A stretch of DNA of 64,000 nt, from positions 29,128,057 through 29,192,056 of the forward strand of contig CM019712.1 of NCBI GenBank assembly GCA_009760885.1, in the 5' to 3' direction. The notes beneath the pieces are model-generated. The model searched no databases. It was not told the origin of the DNA and saw nothing but the letters and a program-made list of their open reading frames with translations. How positions within the stretch are numbered: the stretch's first letter is position 1; every line of letters starts with the position of its first letter. The position numbers and the translations under genes are program-made. This stretch comes from Achatina immaculata (Eukaryota; Mollusca; Gastropoda; Stylommatophora; Achatinidae). Positions 1 through 10,569 of the stretch are shown here, piece after piece.

Positions 1-50
1 AATTTGAGGACTTCAATTTCCATTACAACACTGAGAATGCTCTCCCCTAC

Positions 51-198
51 CTGATGACTTTAGTACTGGACGGATTGATTCTGGGTGATAGATCGAGAGA
101 ACTGGAACAAGGGGACCTGCCCAAATGCGATGAAAATATTTGTACTTTTGGGACATCTCAAAATCGTATGCCATTCCTTCTTCATTAGGACCTGGATA
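51..198 (-). CDS. CYP4 copy A exon 2
   Basis: 148 bp with acceptor CCCAG and donor GTAGGG. It encodes YPGPNEEGMAYDFEMSQKYK... through ...VLKSS, the CYP4 segment before the C-helix. Compared with copy B it has I for F after HR, SI for LV before YHPES, and V for L in RPVLKSS. The reading frame is open throughout. Confidence 0.85.
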
Positions 199-2674
199 CT
201 GGGAACATGATAAAACTATATGGATGTATCCGGAGTGCATGGATGATAATCCTTCTTAAGTAATTAAGACAAAATCGTGAGAACTGACTCCTGTATTCTA
301 AAAACATGATAAAATCATAAGAATTTACATGTTGCATCTTGTATGCTGAAAATAATATAAAGTCATAAAAACTGACATATTACATCCTATATACTGAAAA
401 TATGATAAAATTATGAGAACAGACATGTTAAATCATGTATAATGAAAACATGATAAAATCACGAGAACCGACACATTACATACTGTATGCTGGAAACATA
501 ACTCAAACCATGACTACTTTAAAAAGTCCCACAATTCCTTCTGAATTTCTGTCTTAGTACACTCCCTTACCCACTGATTCCCTGAACTACCCTTAAACGG
601 CGACCCTGACAGTACCACAGGAAGTAATACGAGGGGAAGTCATTAAGTAACTCGCAAATGCCTGTTACATAAAAAAACTAAATGCAACAGTAATTTGAAA
701 ACTTTTAATTTTTGAACCTACATTATTCCCCTATTTCTCAATGTAATCACCACCAACATTGATACATCTGTCCCATCGTGTAATCAGTGATGCAATACCC
801 ATGGCGGAAAAATCGGGAGTCAGATTTCTGAACCATTTTTTCACTTGTTTCCACCTCTTTGTCACTCAAGAATCTTCGTGTGCCAAGGTGGTTTTTCAAT
901 GGACCAAACAGGTGAAAATCACTTGGAGCTACGTCAGGACCATAGGGTGGATGTTCATGAACTTCCCAACCCAACTGGCTAATTTTCTCTTGGGTTAACC
1001 GAGCCATATGAGGTTTGGCATTGTCATGAAGGAGACGCACACCTCTAGTCAGCAGACCAGGACGTTTTCTTCTAATTGCATCCTGTAGCATCAACAGAAC
1101 TTCACAGTATGATACAGAATTCACACTGTCACCATACTTCTGGAACTTGGTTAATAACACTCCTTGATAATCCCAGAACACTGTCAGGATAACCTTCCCC
1201 ACAGAAGGCATAATCTTGAATTTTTTTGTGCTTGGCAATGACGGGTGTTTCCATTGCACTGAGGCACATTTTGATTCAGGTTGGTAGTGGTGCACCCAAG
1301 ATTAGTCTCCAGTAATAATCCTTTGGAGCATGTCTTCACCTTCATATGCGTAATGACAGAGATGCTGCAATGACAAACCAAATCAGTTCATTGTGTTCAT
1401 CATTCAGATCTCTGGGTACCCAACGTGAGCAAACTTCCCAGAAATTCAATTGCTTATGCATTATTCTGTAGGCTAAGCCATGTGAACATCCGATTGCACT
1501 TGCTACACTGTTTATCGTTACTCATTTATCAGCTCTGATAATCTCATTCACACACTGCACAGTCGCTTCTGTTGCAATCTGAACAGGATGGCCAAGTCGG
1601 ACTTTGTCAACAATTTCGGTGCGTTCCTGAAAAAATTCTTTTACCCAGTTATAGATCGCTTTACGTGATAAACACTTTTCAGCATAAACTGTAATCATTC
1701 CTTTATGAAAGTCCTCAACGGGATGTCCTTTAGCCCACAAAAATTGCACTATACTCCTTGGTTCTTCTTTGCTACACACTAACAGTTGGGTAGCCATTTT
1801 GTTATTGCTTTGCGCATGCGCACATAACTCCCAGCACCCCTACATACAACCAATATTATAAAGTTGGATGATGGTATTATCGAAGGATATATTTAAATAC
1901 TACCTGATAACTGCCACTGATAAAATATTTCAATTTGCGAGTTACTTAGTTACTTCCCCTCGTACTTACTGCCCTGCCACAGCAAATCTGACTTACTAGA
2001 CAAGTACCACCATGCTCTGATAGAGTGAATTACATGGCTGTGTATACCAAAATTTGGTTCTGTATTTGTTTTTCAAATTAATCATGGCAGGTCCACACAA
2101 AGACCATTGGAAGCAACAGAAATTAGTTTATCACAAGAATGTTGTGAATTCCCTGGACAGCAAAAGATTACTAATGAAGAATGTATGAGAAGAGCTGGGA
2201 GAGAGACAATGTACTTTCATAGGACATAAAATGATGGGAGGAGGCATTGAAAATATTGTAATAACAGGAAAAAAATAGAGGGAAGAAGAGTCAGGAGAAG
2301 GCCAAGAGAAATGATACTGACAAGATGGTGTGAGATCAGATCACTAAACTTAACTGATGGCCTGCATGAAGAATAAAGTACTGTGGTAAAAAAGTAAAAG
2401 CAAATGCCAGTCAGCATGGCACATGATATCTGTTTCTCATAAAGAAATATCTAGTATCAGAAGATCCTTAAGTTGATGGCTTTATGTCACATTCACATGT
2501 AGGTCAAAATCAAAGTCTCCACACAATACAAACCTTATGCAGATTTCCAAGAAGAAAGCTGAATGAAGACTCCCCTGGCAAACTGTTAAACAGAGCTCTG
2601 TAGGCAAGATACTGGCGTCCATACTTCCACACCAAGACTGTCAGTACCACAAGGACAATGGCCACAGTTATCAT
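51..2674 (-). CDS. CYP4-family cytochrome P450, copy A (exons 1-2 only, continues off left edge)
   Basis: Two in-phase exons of a microsomal CYP4 monooxygenase are visible on the minus strand: exon 1 (2534-2674) and exon 2 (51-198). Exon 3 onward would lie left of the window. Exon 1 encodes a hydrophobic N-terminal anchor starting MITVAIVLVVLTVLVW and ends ...LLGNLHK. Exon 2 starts YPGPNEEG and includes GPLVPV and YHPESIRPVLKSS, typical of the CYP4 N-terminal domain. CYP4 enzymes are ER-anchored and usually hydroxylate fatty acids or related lipids at omega positions; the substrate here is unknown. No stop or frameshift is seen in either exon. Intron 1 has taken in a mariner and a LINE fragment. 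The copy mirrors copy B head to head. Family assignment is strong; whether the gene is functional cannot be judged from two exons. Confidence 0.85.
280..500. repeat. 48-bp minisatellite in intron 1 of CYP4 copy A
   Basis: About four to five degenerate units of roughly 48 bp built on ACATGATAAAATCATGAGAAC. It mirrors the array at 20290-20720. Confidence 0.7.
632..1972 (-). mobile_element. Mariner-family DNA transposon, degenerate
   Basis: About 1.34 kb with terminal inverted repeats beginning ACGAGGGGAAGTCATTAAGT at the left and ending ACTTCCCCTCGT at the right, flanked by TA. The transposase is on the minus strand. 1522-1797 encodes an N-terminal helix-turn-helix segment (AIYNWVKEFF); 747-1295 carries HDNAKPH and the catalytic-end motif YGPDVAPSDFHLFGPLK of SETMAR/mariner enzymes. 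Frame breaks lie between the two pieces and an L-to-C-terminal tail follows, so it is dead. The opposite palindrome arm has the empty site. Confidence 0.85.
747..1797 (-). pseudogene. Mariner transposase pseudogene
   Basis: Two open segments (1522-1797 and 747-1295) in different frames correspond to the DNA-binding and DD34D catalytic halves of a mariner transposase. HDNAKPHMA gives the second Asp and PPYGPDVAPSD the third. The segment between them is broken by stops and shifts, so no full protein can be read. Confidence 0.8.
2103..2427 (+). repeat. L1R LINE 3' fragment (old)
   Basis: Degenerate C-terminal coding remnant (NEECMRRAG..., then a GRRRSGRRPR-like stretch) ending TCAGCATGGCACATGAT. 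It has deletions relative to the younger copies. It is mirrored at 19688-20010, so it predates the duplication. Confidence 0.75.
2534..2674 (-). CDS. CYP4 copy A exon 1 (start codon, signal anchor)
   Basis: 141 bp, 47 codons, phase 0. ATG is at 2674-2672, preceded by CAAGG on the coding strand. The donor after ...CTGCATAAG is GTTTGT. About 15 hydrophobic residues follow the start, then basic residues (WKYGRQ), the usual P450 anchor and stop-transfer layout. It differs from copy B exon 1 at three residues (V/G, Q/R, Y/H), so the two are diverged duplicates and neither is visibly broken. Confidence 0.82.
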
Positions 2675-2755
2675 CCTTGTCTGTCAGGTCATATCACACA
2701 ACAGTTTTCACATGAAGTAAACAGAAGTAAATTTGATTGGTCGTCTTATTCTTTA

Positions 2756-3585
2756 GTGTTCAGTCAGTCAGTCATTTGCATGTTCTTTGTGGAACTGCCT
2801 CTCGAACAGCTCTCCTGTAGGCCTCTCATTTGTAAGCAAGATGCCCTGCTGTTCATGCATCCATTCGCAGGTCATCAACAATGTCTTGCAGCCATCTTCA
2901 CCTTGGTCTTCCTCTCTTCCTTTTTCCCATTATGTATCCTTCTAAGACTGTCTTCTATAAATTCTCATAATGTTTAATATATCCACAATACTTAAGTTTT
3001 CTTTGTTTAATCTTCTTTACTAGCCAATATTCTTCACTATTAAGTTCTTGTGGTATGGATATCATTGTTAATAGAGGCCAAATTAGTAGACACAAAATCC
3101 CTTGATGAGGTCAAAAAACTTTCTGAAAACAGGAAAACTTTGCATACTACCATGAGAGCCCTATGTGACGTTTAATGGCATGGGAAGGATGTAAGATGTA
3201 CGTATGGATATATTTGTTCTTTTCTGTGTCCATGATATTTGAAGAACTCTTCTACAGCATTTACATTCAAAAGCATTTATGTGTTTCTCAGCTGTTTTGT
3301 TAAGTGTCCAGGTCTCACAGGCGAATGTTGCAATGATGCATGACCCTAAAAATATTGTTTTTGTAGTTCAGTCTGTCTCTCTCCATAGCTTCTTTAATTG
3401 TTTTAAGAAAAGCAGTAGATGTCCTCCTTTTAATTTTCCTCATTGTATCTCCATTATTAGCTTGTAATGATCCAAGATATTCAGAACTCTCCACCTCTTC
3501 CAGATTTTCCTCACTGATATATATATATTTCAGCTGCATTATTTATTTTATCTGTTGTCATCAATTTAGTTTTCTTCGCATTAAG
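2756..3585 (-). repeat. L3R RTE-like LINE fragments, interrupted
   Basis: Minus-strand remnants of a LINE C-terminus ending like LKYFGHIKRH...KRKRGRPR at 2756-3055 and LGSLQANNGD at 3200-3539. An L2R piece (about 3060-3195) sits between them, and the L1R insertion at 3586 cuts the element. The remainder resumes at 6469. The same order is mirrored at 18080-19362. Confidence 0.75.
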
Positions 3586-6468
3586 ACAGGTGAGGCCAGA
3601 TCGTCATCAAGCTACTGGTGGCAAAACTAACAAGTTCAAAATAGCAACATGGAATGTTAGAACTTTATTCCAGGCTGGAAATTTAGAAAATGTAAAGATG
3701 GAAATGGAAAGGATGAAGATCAACATATTAGGAATGAGTGAAGTTAGATGGACAGGTGCAGGGAAGATAAACTCAGATAAATATACAATAATATATTCAG
3801 GAAGTGAGAAACATGAACGAGGAGTAGGAATTATATTTGATGAACAAACGGCAAGGACAATTGTAGGATATTTGAACATCTCGGACCGAGTCCTGCTAGC
3901 CCAACTGAAAGGACAACCAATAAACATAAATATTATACAAGTGTACACTCCAACATCTGAAAGTTCTGAAGAAGATGTACAGATATTTTATAATGACATA
4001 GAGACAGCACTAAAACACACAAAGTCACATGAAGTTACCATAGTCATGGGAGATTTTAATGCCAAAGTTGGTAAAGGAAGAACTTCAGACATCGTTGGTG
4101 ACTATGGACTGGGGGAGAGGAATGACAGAGGTTATAAATTAATTGAATGGGCAAGAATACACAGCATGGTTGTAGGAAACACCTGGTTTAAACAACATCC
4201 TCGAAGACTGGCAACGTGGTGCAGCCCAGACAAAAAGACATTTAACCAGATAGACTACATATTAATCAACAAACGATTCCGCAATGCATTAATGACAACA
4301 AAAACCATGCCAGGAGCTGACTGCATTAGTGACCATGATCCACTCTGTGGAAAAGTTAGAATAAAGCTAAAGAAAGCAGGCAGAAAAGTGAGAAACATCA
4401 AACTGAATACAGAACTTCTTAAAAGTGACCAAGAACTGCGAGAACAATACAAAGTTATTATAACAAATAGATACAATGCAATAGCAAAGATAAATAGTAT
4501 AGATGAACAATGGACAATGTTAAGAGATTTGATCAAACAGACTGTTAAGGCGATAATACCACCAAAAAAAGAAGCCTCTAAAAATAAATGGATGACAGAT
4601 GACATCTTAGGACTGATGGACAAGAGGAGGAGGAGTAAAAATAACGAGAAAAAATATAACAAGATAAATAAAGAAATAAGACACAAATGCAGAGAAGAAA
4701 AAGAAGTATGGTTAAATGAACAGTGCAGACAGATAGAGGACTCTCATATTAAAGACAGCAAAACTTTACACAAACGTATTAATGAACTCACAGGCAGGAA
4801 AACAAAATATACCACAGGATGCCTGCAATCGAAAGAAGGTAAAATGTTAATGGGAAAAGAAGACATTGTGGACAGGTGGACAGAGTATATCAGTGAGCTA
4901 TATGGAGGAGAAAGACCAGAATTAACACCAGATACTGAAAACTGTGATGGACCACCAATACTTGAAGATGAAATCATAGATGCCATCAAACACATGAAGA
5001 AAGGAAAAGCGACTGGGCCTGATAATATAACAATAGAAGAAATAGAGGCACTAGAGGAGACAGGAATAAAAACAATAACCAATTTACTGAATGACATTTA
5101 CAACACTGGTTATATTCCCAGTGACCTGATTAAATCTACATTTATAGCACTACCAAAGAAACCAGGTGCAAAGGAACGTGACGACCACCGGACTATCAGC
5201 CTCTCATGTCACATAACGAAACTACTTCTGAGAATAATTATGAGAAGAACAAGGAAAAAAGATAAAAATAGAAATAGCAGATGAACAGTTTGGATTTGCT
5301 GAAGGAAAGGGAACACACAATGCCATTTATGCTTTACGAACACTAACAGAAAGAGCTTTAGAAGTACAGAAAGATCTCTACTTATGCTTCATTGATTACA
5401 CCAAGGCATTTGACAAGGTGAAACATAATGAAATTATTAAAATGCTTGAAGACATCAATATAGACGGCAAAGACCTGAGGATTGTAAAACATCTATACTG
5501 GCACCAAGAAGCAGCAGTTCCAGTTGAAAATAGAATTGGAAAATATCATCCTATAAAACAAGGAGTGTGACAAGGATGTGTACTATCTCCAGACCTTTTT
5601 TCTCTGTACAGCTAGAATATTCTAAGAACAATCATCACAGAACCAGGCATAAAAATTGGAGGATACAATATTAACAACCTTCGGTATGCTGACGACACAG
5701 AACTGATAGCTGAGAACCAACAAGACCTGCAAAATCTCTTGGATAAAGTCGCCAAAGAAAGTGAACAGAAAGGCCTTACTTTGAACATCAAAAAGACAGA
5801 GACTATGGTTATATCTAAGAAACAGAATCCACCAGCATACAGTATTAAATTAAACGGAACTATTCTAAAGCAAGTGCAGAAATTCAAATACCTTGGAGCA
5901 GTAATAACTTCAGATGGGAAATGCAGAACAGAAATTAGGAACAGAATAGGCCAAGCAAAGACTGCATTTCAGAGAATGAGAAACATATTAGCTAACACAT
6001 CTTTATCAATAAATGTTAGAAAACGAGTCCTAAAATGCTATATTGAACCTATCTTGTTATATGGAAGTGAATCATGGACAATAGGCAAATCTGCACAAAA
6101 ATCATTGGAAGCAGCAGAAATGTGGTTTATTAGAAGAATGTTGCAAATCCCCTGGACAGCAAAAATAACTAATGAAGAATGTATGAGAAGAGCTGGAGAG
6201 ACAAAAAAATTTGTCAAAAAGATAAGAGAGAGACAATGTACATTCATAGGACATGCAATGAGAAGAGGGGGCATTGAAAATATTATAACAACAGGAAAAA
6301 TAGAAGGAAGAAGATCAAGAGGAAGACCAAGAGAAATGATACTGGACAGTCTGACAGGATGGTGTGAGAGGATATCACCAACTGAACTGATGGCCTGCAT
6401 GAAGGATCGGGTACTCTGGAGAAGCATAATAGCCAACGCCAGTCGGCACGGCACCTGATGATGATGAT
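3586..6468 (+). mobile_element. L1R: RTE-like non-LTR retrotransposon, 5'-truncated and mutated
   Basis: About 2.9 kb encoding an apurinic-type endonuclease then a reverse transcriptase. The endonuclease shows [27 protein letters not shown] and SDHDPL. The RT shows FIDYTKAFD, the box around QGCVLSP, and LRYADD. An extra A in the A-run near 5256 shifts the frame, and in-frame stops occur at 5568-5570 and 5613-5615. The 3' end is CACGGCACCTG plus a short (ATG)n tail. The palindrome mate near 18555 lacks it. RTE membership is inferred from domain order, length and microsatellite tail. Confidence 0.85.
3590..6458 (+). pseudogene. Endonuclease-reverse transcriptase pseudogene (L1R)
   Basis: Residues 1-564 read from 3590 cover the endonuclease, linker and first RT boxes. 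After the frameshift the protein resumes and runs to SRHGT at 6458. The catalytic YADD is present, but two nonsense codons precede it. It resembles proteins that automated pipelines often label craniofacial development protein 2-like. Confidence 0.82.
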
Positions 6469-7440
6469 AATAAGATAGAGGTTTTGCTCTTTGCTATTCT
6501 TATGGACTGACATGATTAGTTTTTCCATTCCTTTTTGTGTTATGGACAGTAATACTGTGTTATCAGCATATGTAACCTTTGGTATTTCATAATTTCCATT
6601 TTTATCTTACTTACATCTTACATCCTTCCAGTGCCATTAAACGTCACATAGGGCTCACATAGCTGTCTGCCAAGTTTTCTTATTTTCAGGGAGTTTTTCA
6701 ACTTCATTAAGGGATGTTATGCCCACTAAACTGGCTTCTCTTAACAATGTCCTTTTTGATTTTCACGTGGTCGACTTCTTTTTCTTTGGCCTGTTGTGCT
6801 CCACTTGATAGCTTGCTTTGGTATTCTCTGATTGTTTCTTCTCATCACAAGGCCTACATATGTCCATCTTCTTTTTTCTCGGCACCCATGAGACAGGTTG
6901 TTGTTTGCTCATCTGTCTTATCTCAGTGTAGTTCTTAAATTCGTTCACTTTATACCACATATTTTCCTGAGGCATTTGTTTTCAAAAGGGTCTAATTGGA
7001 TTTCTTTAGTTGATTTCCAGCTTTCGCATGCATAAATTAGGGTGGATATCACATTTGAACTGAATAATCTTAACTTGGTTTTTGTGCTTATAACTTTTGA
7101 ATTTCATATGTTCTCAAGATTTTTTTTCCATTTTTATGGCATCATATTATTTGTCTACATCTTCTCTAACATTCCTAATTATATTTTCAGAATACAAGTT
7201 AAATAAGCAAGGCGACAATATGCAACCCTGATGGACCCCTATTTTATGTCAAACCAAGTTGTTGTTTTTACTGCTGCCTGTTGGTCTAGATACAGCGGTG
7301 ATGTTAACTGTATAACATGTGTTGGAAGTCACATTTTTTCCATCATTTCCCAAAGTTTCTGCTGTTATGCATAATCAAATGCCTTTAAATACTCTATAAC
7401 AGATAAATATAGATTCACATTATATTTTCTGCACTTCTCT
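6469..7440 (-). repeat. L3R LINE fragments with nested L2R insertion
   Basis: Continuation of the L3R remnant split by the L1R insertion. 6607-7124 is an L2R 3' fragment (minus strand) flanked by a 13-bp direct repeat TTTCCATTTTTAT, a clean target-site duplication. The mirrored arm lacks it. Confidence 0.72.
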
Positions 7441-7489
7441 ATTATTAATCTTATATTGAGTATATGATATATGATCTAGTTCAAGTGCT

Positions 7490-8000
7490 AGGACATGCCA
7501 AAAAATGAAGAGCATTCTGTGTAATTAAATCACTGTCACTGAGGAAACGAGTACCCTAGTGCTATGTTAAGCCAGCTTTATTCTACAGAAGTAAGGCATG
7601 GTTAGTTACTAATGAAGTATAACACCAACTGGAAGCCACTGAAATGTGGTTCCTTAGGAGAATGTTATGAATACCATGGACAGCAAAGAAATCAAATGAG
7701 GAGGTTCTGAGAGAGGCTGGAGAGATGAGACAAACAAAAGTCAGAAAAAAAGACAATTCAAATTTTTAGGACATGATGTTACATGGCGAGGCAAGCTACA
7801 ATACACTGTGACAAAGGGAAAGATAGAAGGCAAAAGAGATCAAGGCAGACAGAGAGAGAAAATGCTGGATGGACTAACATGATGCTGGTGTTCTTTGTCT
7901 TGGAGCAGGGAATTGTGGGAAAGCATGATAGTTAACACCAGCTGGCAGGGCAACAGACAGAGAGATAGAGGGCATCCAACACTGTGTATATGGTGAACAT
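7490..8000 (+). repeat. L5R RTE-like LINE 3' fragment
   Basis: Plus-strand degenerate coding for a LINE C-terminus (EATEMWFLRRML, IPWTAKKSNEE, NTSWQGNRQRD). It is mirrored on the minus strand at about 17320-17850. Confidence 0.7.
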
Positions 8001-8239
8001 ATAACATTTTCTAGAACATTTATTGCAAGAAATTCTTTGTATGTAGGCCTAAAAAACCAAACCCTGCAACAAGATGTGGGAATTGTGGAAAAGCATGATC
8101 ATCAATGCCATTAGGCAGGGTAACATAGTGAGTGGATGGATGGATGACATCAGATCTCACACTTACTGACCATTGAAGGTTACAGCTGATGTATACAGAG
8201 AAAAGATGCTCAACAAAGAATGACATAATAAATTGCACC

Positions 8240-8775
8240 GCACAAAATGTCCGCAGGGAATGCTTTGCATACCCTCTCAGTAAAAGGTAATTGCAATTCA
8301 GTGTTTGCCATCACAGTGTGATCTGTTGGGAAATGAAAAAAGCTGACAGACTTATCAAATCTGGTAGCAGGCAACCTCAACATCAACGTCCTGTCTCATA
8401 CAGTGAAGCCAAAACTATAATCAAGCATCAGTACAAGAAGCTATAGCCTGACCAGCACAAGCCATCATCTAATTATCAGGTGCTGTAACTTTCATGTGAA
8501 GAACAAACCACCACCTTCAGACTAAGCACACCACACTACTAACTGCAAGCACACCTTTAGCATCTCAACCTGTCACACATCCCTGACTGCACATGACAGA
8601 CAGGCATCCTGACCCCAGAACACATCCTGCAGCTCTGCCTCCTCTGCCAAGAAGCCCGAACCCAGCTCTGGCCACAGAAGGCTACACTGGAAGGCAAACT
8701 TTGAGGTGCAAAGCATGACCTCCAAAAGACTGCACAATTTATCTGGATAATAAATTTAGACGTCTGGGGCCAGAA
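8240..8775 (+). repeat. I-like LINE 3' end with RNase H remnant
   Basis: Degenerate frames read ADRLIKSGSRQPQ, then a Cys/His-rich PEHILQLCLLC-like end and GAKHDLQKTAQFI, as at the 3' end of RNase-H-bearing LINEs. It is mirrored at about 15662-16200. Confidence 0.65.
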
Positions 8776-8779
8776 CAAT

Positions 8780-8880
8780 GGAACGCTAGAACCATGGAAC
8801 GCTATAAACATGGAACGCTAGAACCATGGAACGCTAGAAACATGGAACGCTAGAACCATGGAGCGCAGATGAAGAAAAAA
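8780..8880. repeat. 16-17 bp tandem repeat
   Basis: Six units of the type CATGGAACGCTAGAAC. A shorter version in inverse orientation is at about 15608-15655 in the other arm. Confidence 0.75.
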
Positions 8881-9159
8881 GTCCACAGCTAAAGCTTCTA
8901 CTAGGGGGCTACAAAGTTAACTACAATCCTATTTTTCTAGTTATAGGTCTGTGAAAACTGTATCCTTACCTTGGAGACTAAACTTGGGCGTAAAAACTAA
9001 CTTGCTGCCGGTCAGAAAACGTTAATGGAAACGAATGTTGAGTTTACACTTTCTACCACTTCTCTCTTCGCAAGAACGGATTTAGCCGAACTTTGGTCCG
9101 ACTTCTGCACGAAATCAAAACGTAAGTCACGTGACGACACTGTTTACAAGTGCGTTCGG

Positions 9160-9299
9160 AAAATAACTGTGCACTAACACGGTATCGATTCCGGTATCGT
9201 AGTGATATCTTAATGATTGCGGCAGGTAGATATTGCTAGACACCGCAGGATATCATTACGATACCGGAATCAATACTGTGTTATTGCACAGTCACTTAT
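9160..9299. repeat. Imperfect hairpin, ~50-bp arms
   Basis: The arm ending CCGGTATCGTAGTGATATC (to about 9209) is inverted starting GATATCATTACGATACCGG at about 9249, with a loop of about 40 bp. It sits just inside the inner end of the left arm of palindrome A. It may be a foldback MITE or a remnant of the rearrangement centre. Confidence 0.7.
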
Positions 9300-9577
9300 G
9301 GAACACCCGTATGCAGGAAACTCTCTACTGTAGAGAGCGGAACAACAACACATCTCCTTCAGATCATAAGAGGAAGTTCACCCCCCCCCCCCTTTATCAG
9401 ACAAGTGTTTCGGCCTTATTAAACTCCTGACACTTTAAGGGAGGTGGGCCATGGTTATTGCTTTTTTTTATTAGTTGTAGCAGTAAGAAATTTTCGTCAG
9501 GTAGTCATTTTGTTATTTCACTATTATAATGTAACATTTAGTTGTCGCAGAAAATTAGATTGTTAACAAAATTAGTG
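9300..9577. other. Unassigned spacer DNA
   Basis: AT-rich with a C-run at about 9381-9391. I see no coding or repeat signature here. Confidence 0.4.
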
Positions 9578-9705
9578 CGCTGAGATAATTCGGCCACATC
9601 ACAAGACACAGTGCTTTGGAGAGGTTGGTACTAGAATGTATAGTGCTGGGCAAAAGAGAAAAGGGGCGACCTCACCGCAGCTGGACTCAGGACACTGTTA
9701 TGAAA
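9578..9705 (+). repeat. RTE-like LINE fragment (L3R-related)
   Basis: A short stretch reads GHITRHSALERLVLE and GKREKGRPHRSW, a diverged relative of the L3R C-terminus. Nothing upstream or downstream belongs to it recognisably. Confidence 0.5.
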
Positions 9706-10028
9706 CCATGTCTCTTGGGTACATATTACACACATTCTATCTTAAATGTGTTTGTTCTAATCCTGAAAAACTGCTTTTAAAATGTGTACCACCATTATGA
9801 AACATCATGTAGTTTTCAAGAACAGCGACATGAAAAAAATAATCTTTAGTTGCTAAATTTTTTTTTCCCCCCTTGGCGTCGCAAATTTTTTACCACAATG
9901 GCTTGAGCTGTTCTGCCCAATGGTTAATCTGTCACTGGTTATTAACTGTGGTCTGACTTTTCTTACGAAATGGTAAGTAAGAATGGAAAATTTTAAAACT
10001 AGTTAAAAATTATAAGAAAAACAAAAAC
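9706..10028. other. Unassigned spacer DNA
   Basis: T-rich and A-rich stretches with no recognisable gene. Confidence 0.4.
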
Positions 10029-10029
10029 T

Positions 10030-10064
<35 letters not shown>

Positions 10065-10101
10065 ATGTATATATATATATATGTATATGTGTGTGTGTGT
10101 G

Positions 10102-10134
<33 letters not shown>

Positions 10135-10135
10135 A
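10029..10135. repeat. (TA)n/(TG)n microsatellite
   Basis: Alternating TA and TG tracts of about 105 bp directly before an L4R LINE fragment. Confidence 0.9.
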
Positions 10136-10137
10136 CC

Positions 10138-10560
10138 GTGCCCAGTGCACATGGGGCTTCCGCAAGGGTTTTTCACAAATGCCTGTTCTTTGCCTTTTTT
10201 TTCTGCTCTTGCCCAGGTGAGCCCTCTATTCCTTAACATCCTCTCTGTTGTTCTTCTCCATGTCTCTTTTGGTCTACCCTTACTTCTGTTCCCCTGTGGT
10301 GTCCACCTTAGTGCTGTTTTTGGTAGTGAGTTGTCAGTCATTCGTAGCACATGTCCAAATCATTGTCAGCGTCTTTCCTCAATAATGGCTGTCAGTGGCT
10401 TCATCTGCATTTCTGCCAACAAGATTTTATTTCTTATGGTGTTTGGCCAAAATATTTTTCTAATTCTTCCTAAACATTTATTCTGGAAAGAATTCAACTT
10501 GTTTTCTACAGTTTTGGTGATTTTCCAGCATTCACTTCCATAGAGCAGTACACTTAGAAC
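10138..10560 (-). repeat. L4R RTE-like LINE fragment
   Basis: Minus-strand coding remnant LRMTDNSLPKTALRWTPQG, SKGRPKETWRRTTERML and EKKGKEQAF. The same family is at 28440-28925, 58133-58655 and 63660-64000. Confidence 0.75.
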
Positions 10561-10569
10561 ATTACTATA

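Larger units (their letters stand above)
1..9135. repeat. Palindrome A, left arm
   Basis: Inverted duplicate of about 14972-20960. Matching landmarks in reverse order: P450 exon 2, the 48-bp minisatellite, an L1R fragment, P450 exon 1, L3R fragments, an L5R fragment, an RNase-H LINE end, the 17-bp repeat, and the segment near TCACGTGAC. The left arm alone carries the mariner at 632-1972, the L1R LINE at 3586-6468 and an L2R fragment at 6607-7124. The homology runs to base 1, so it continues beyond the window. Confidence 0.88.
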
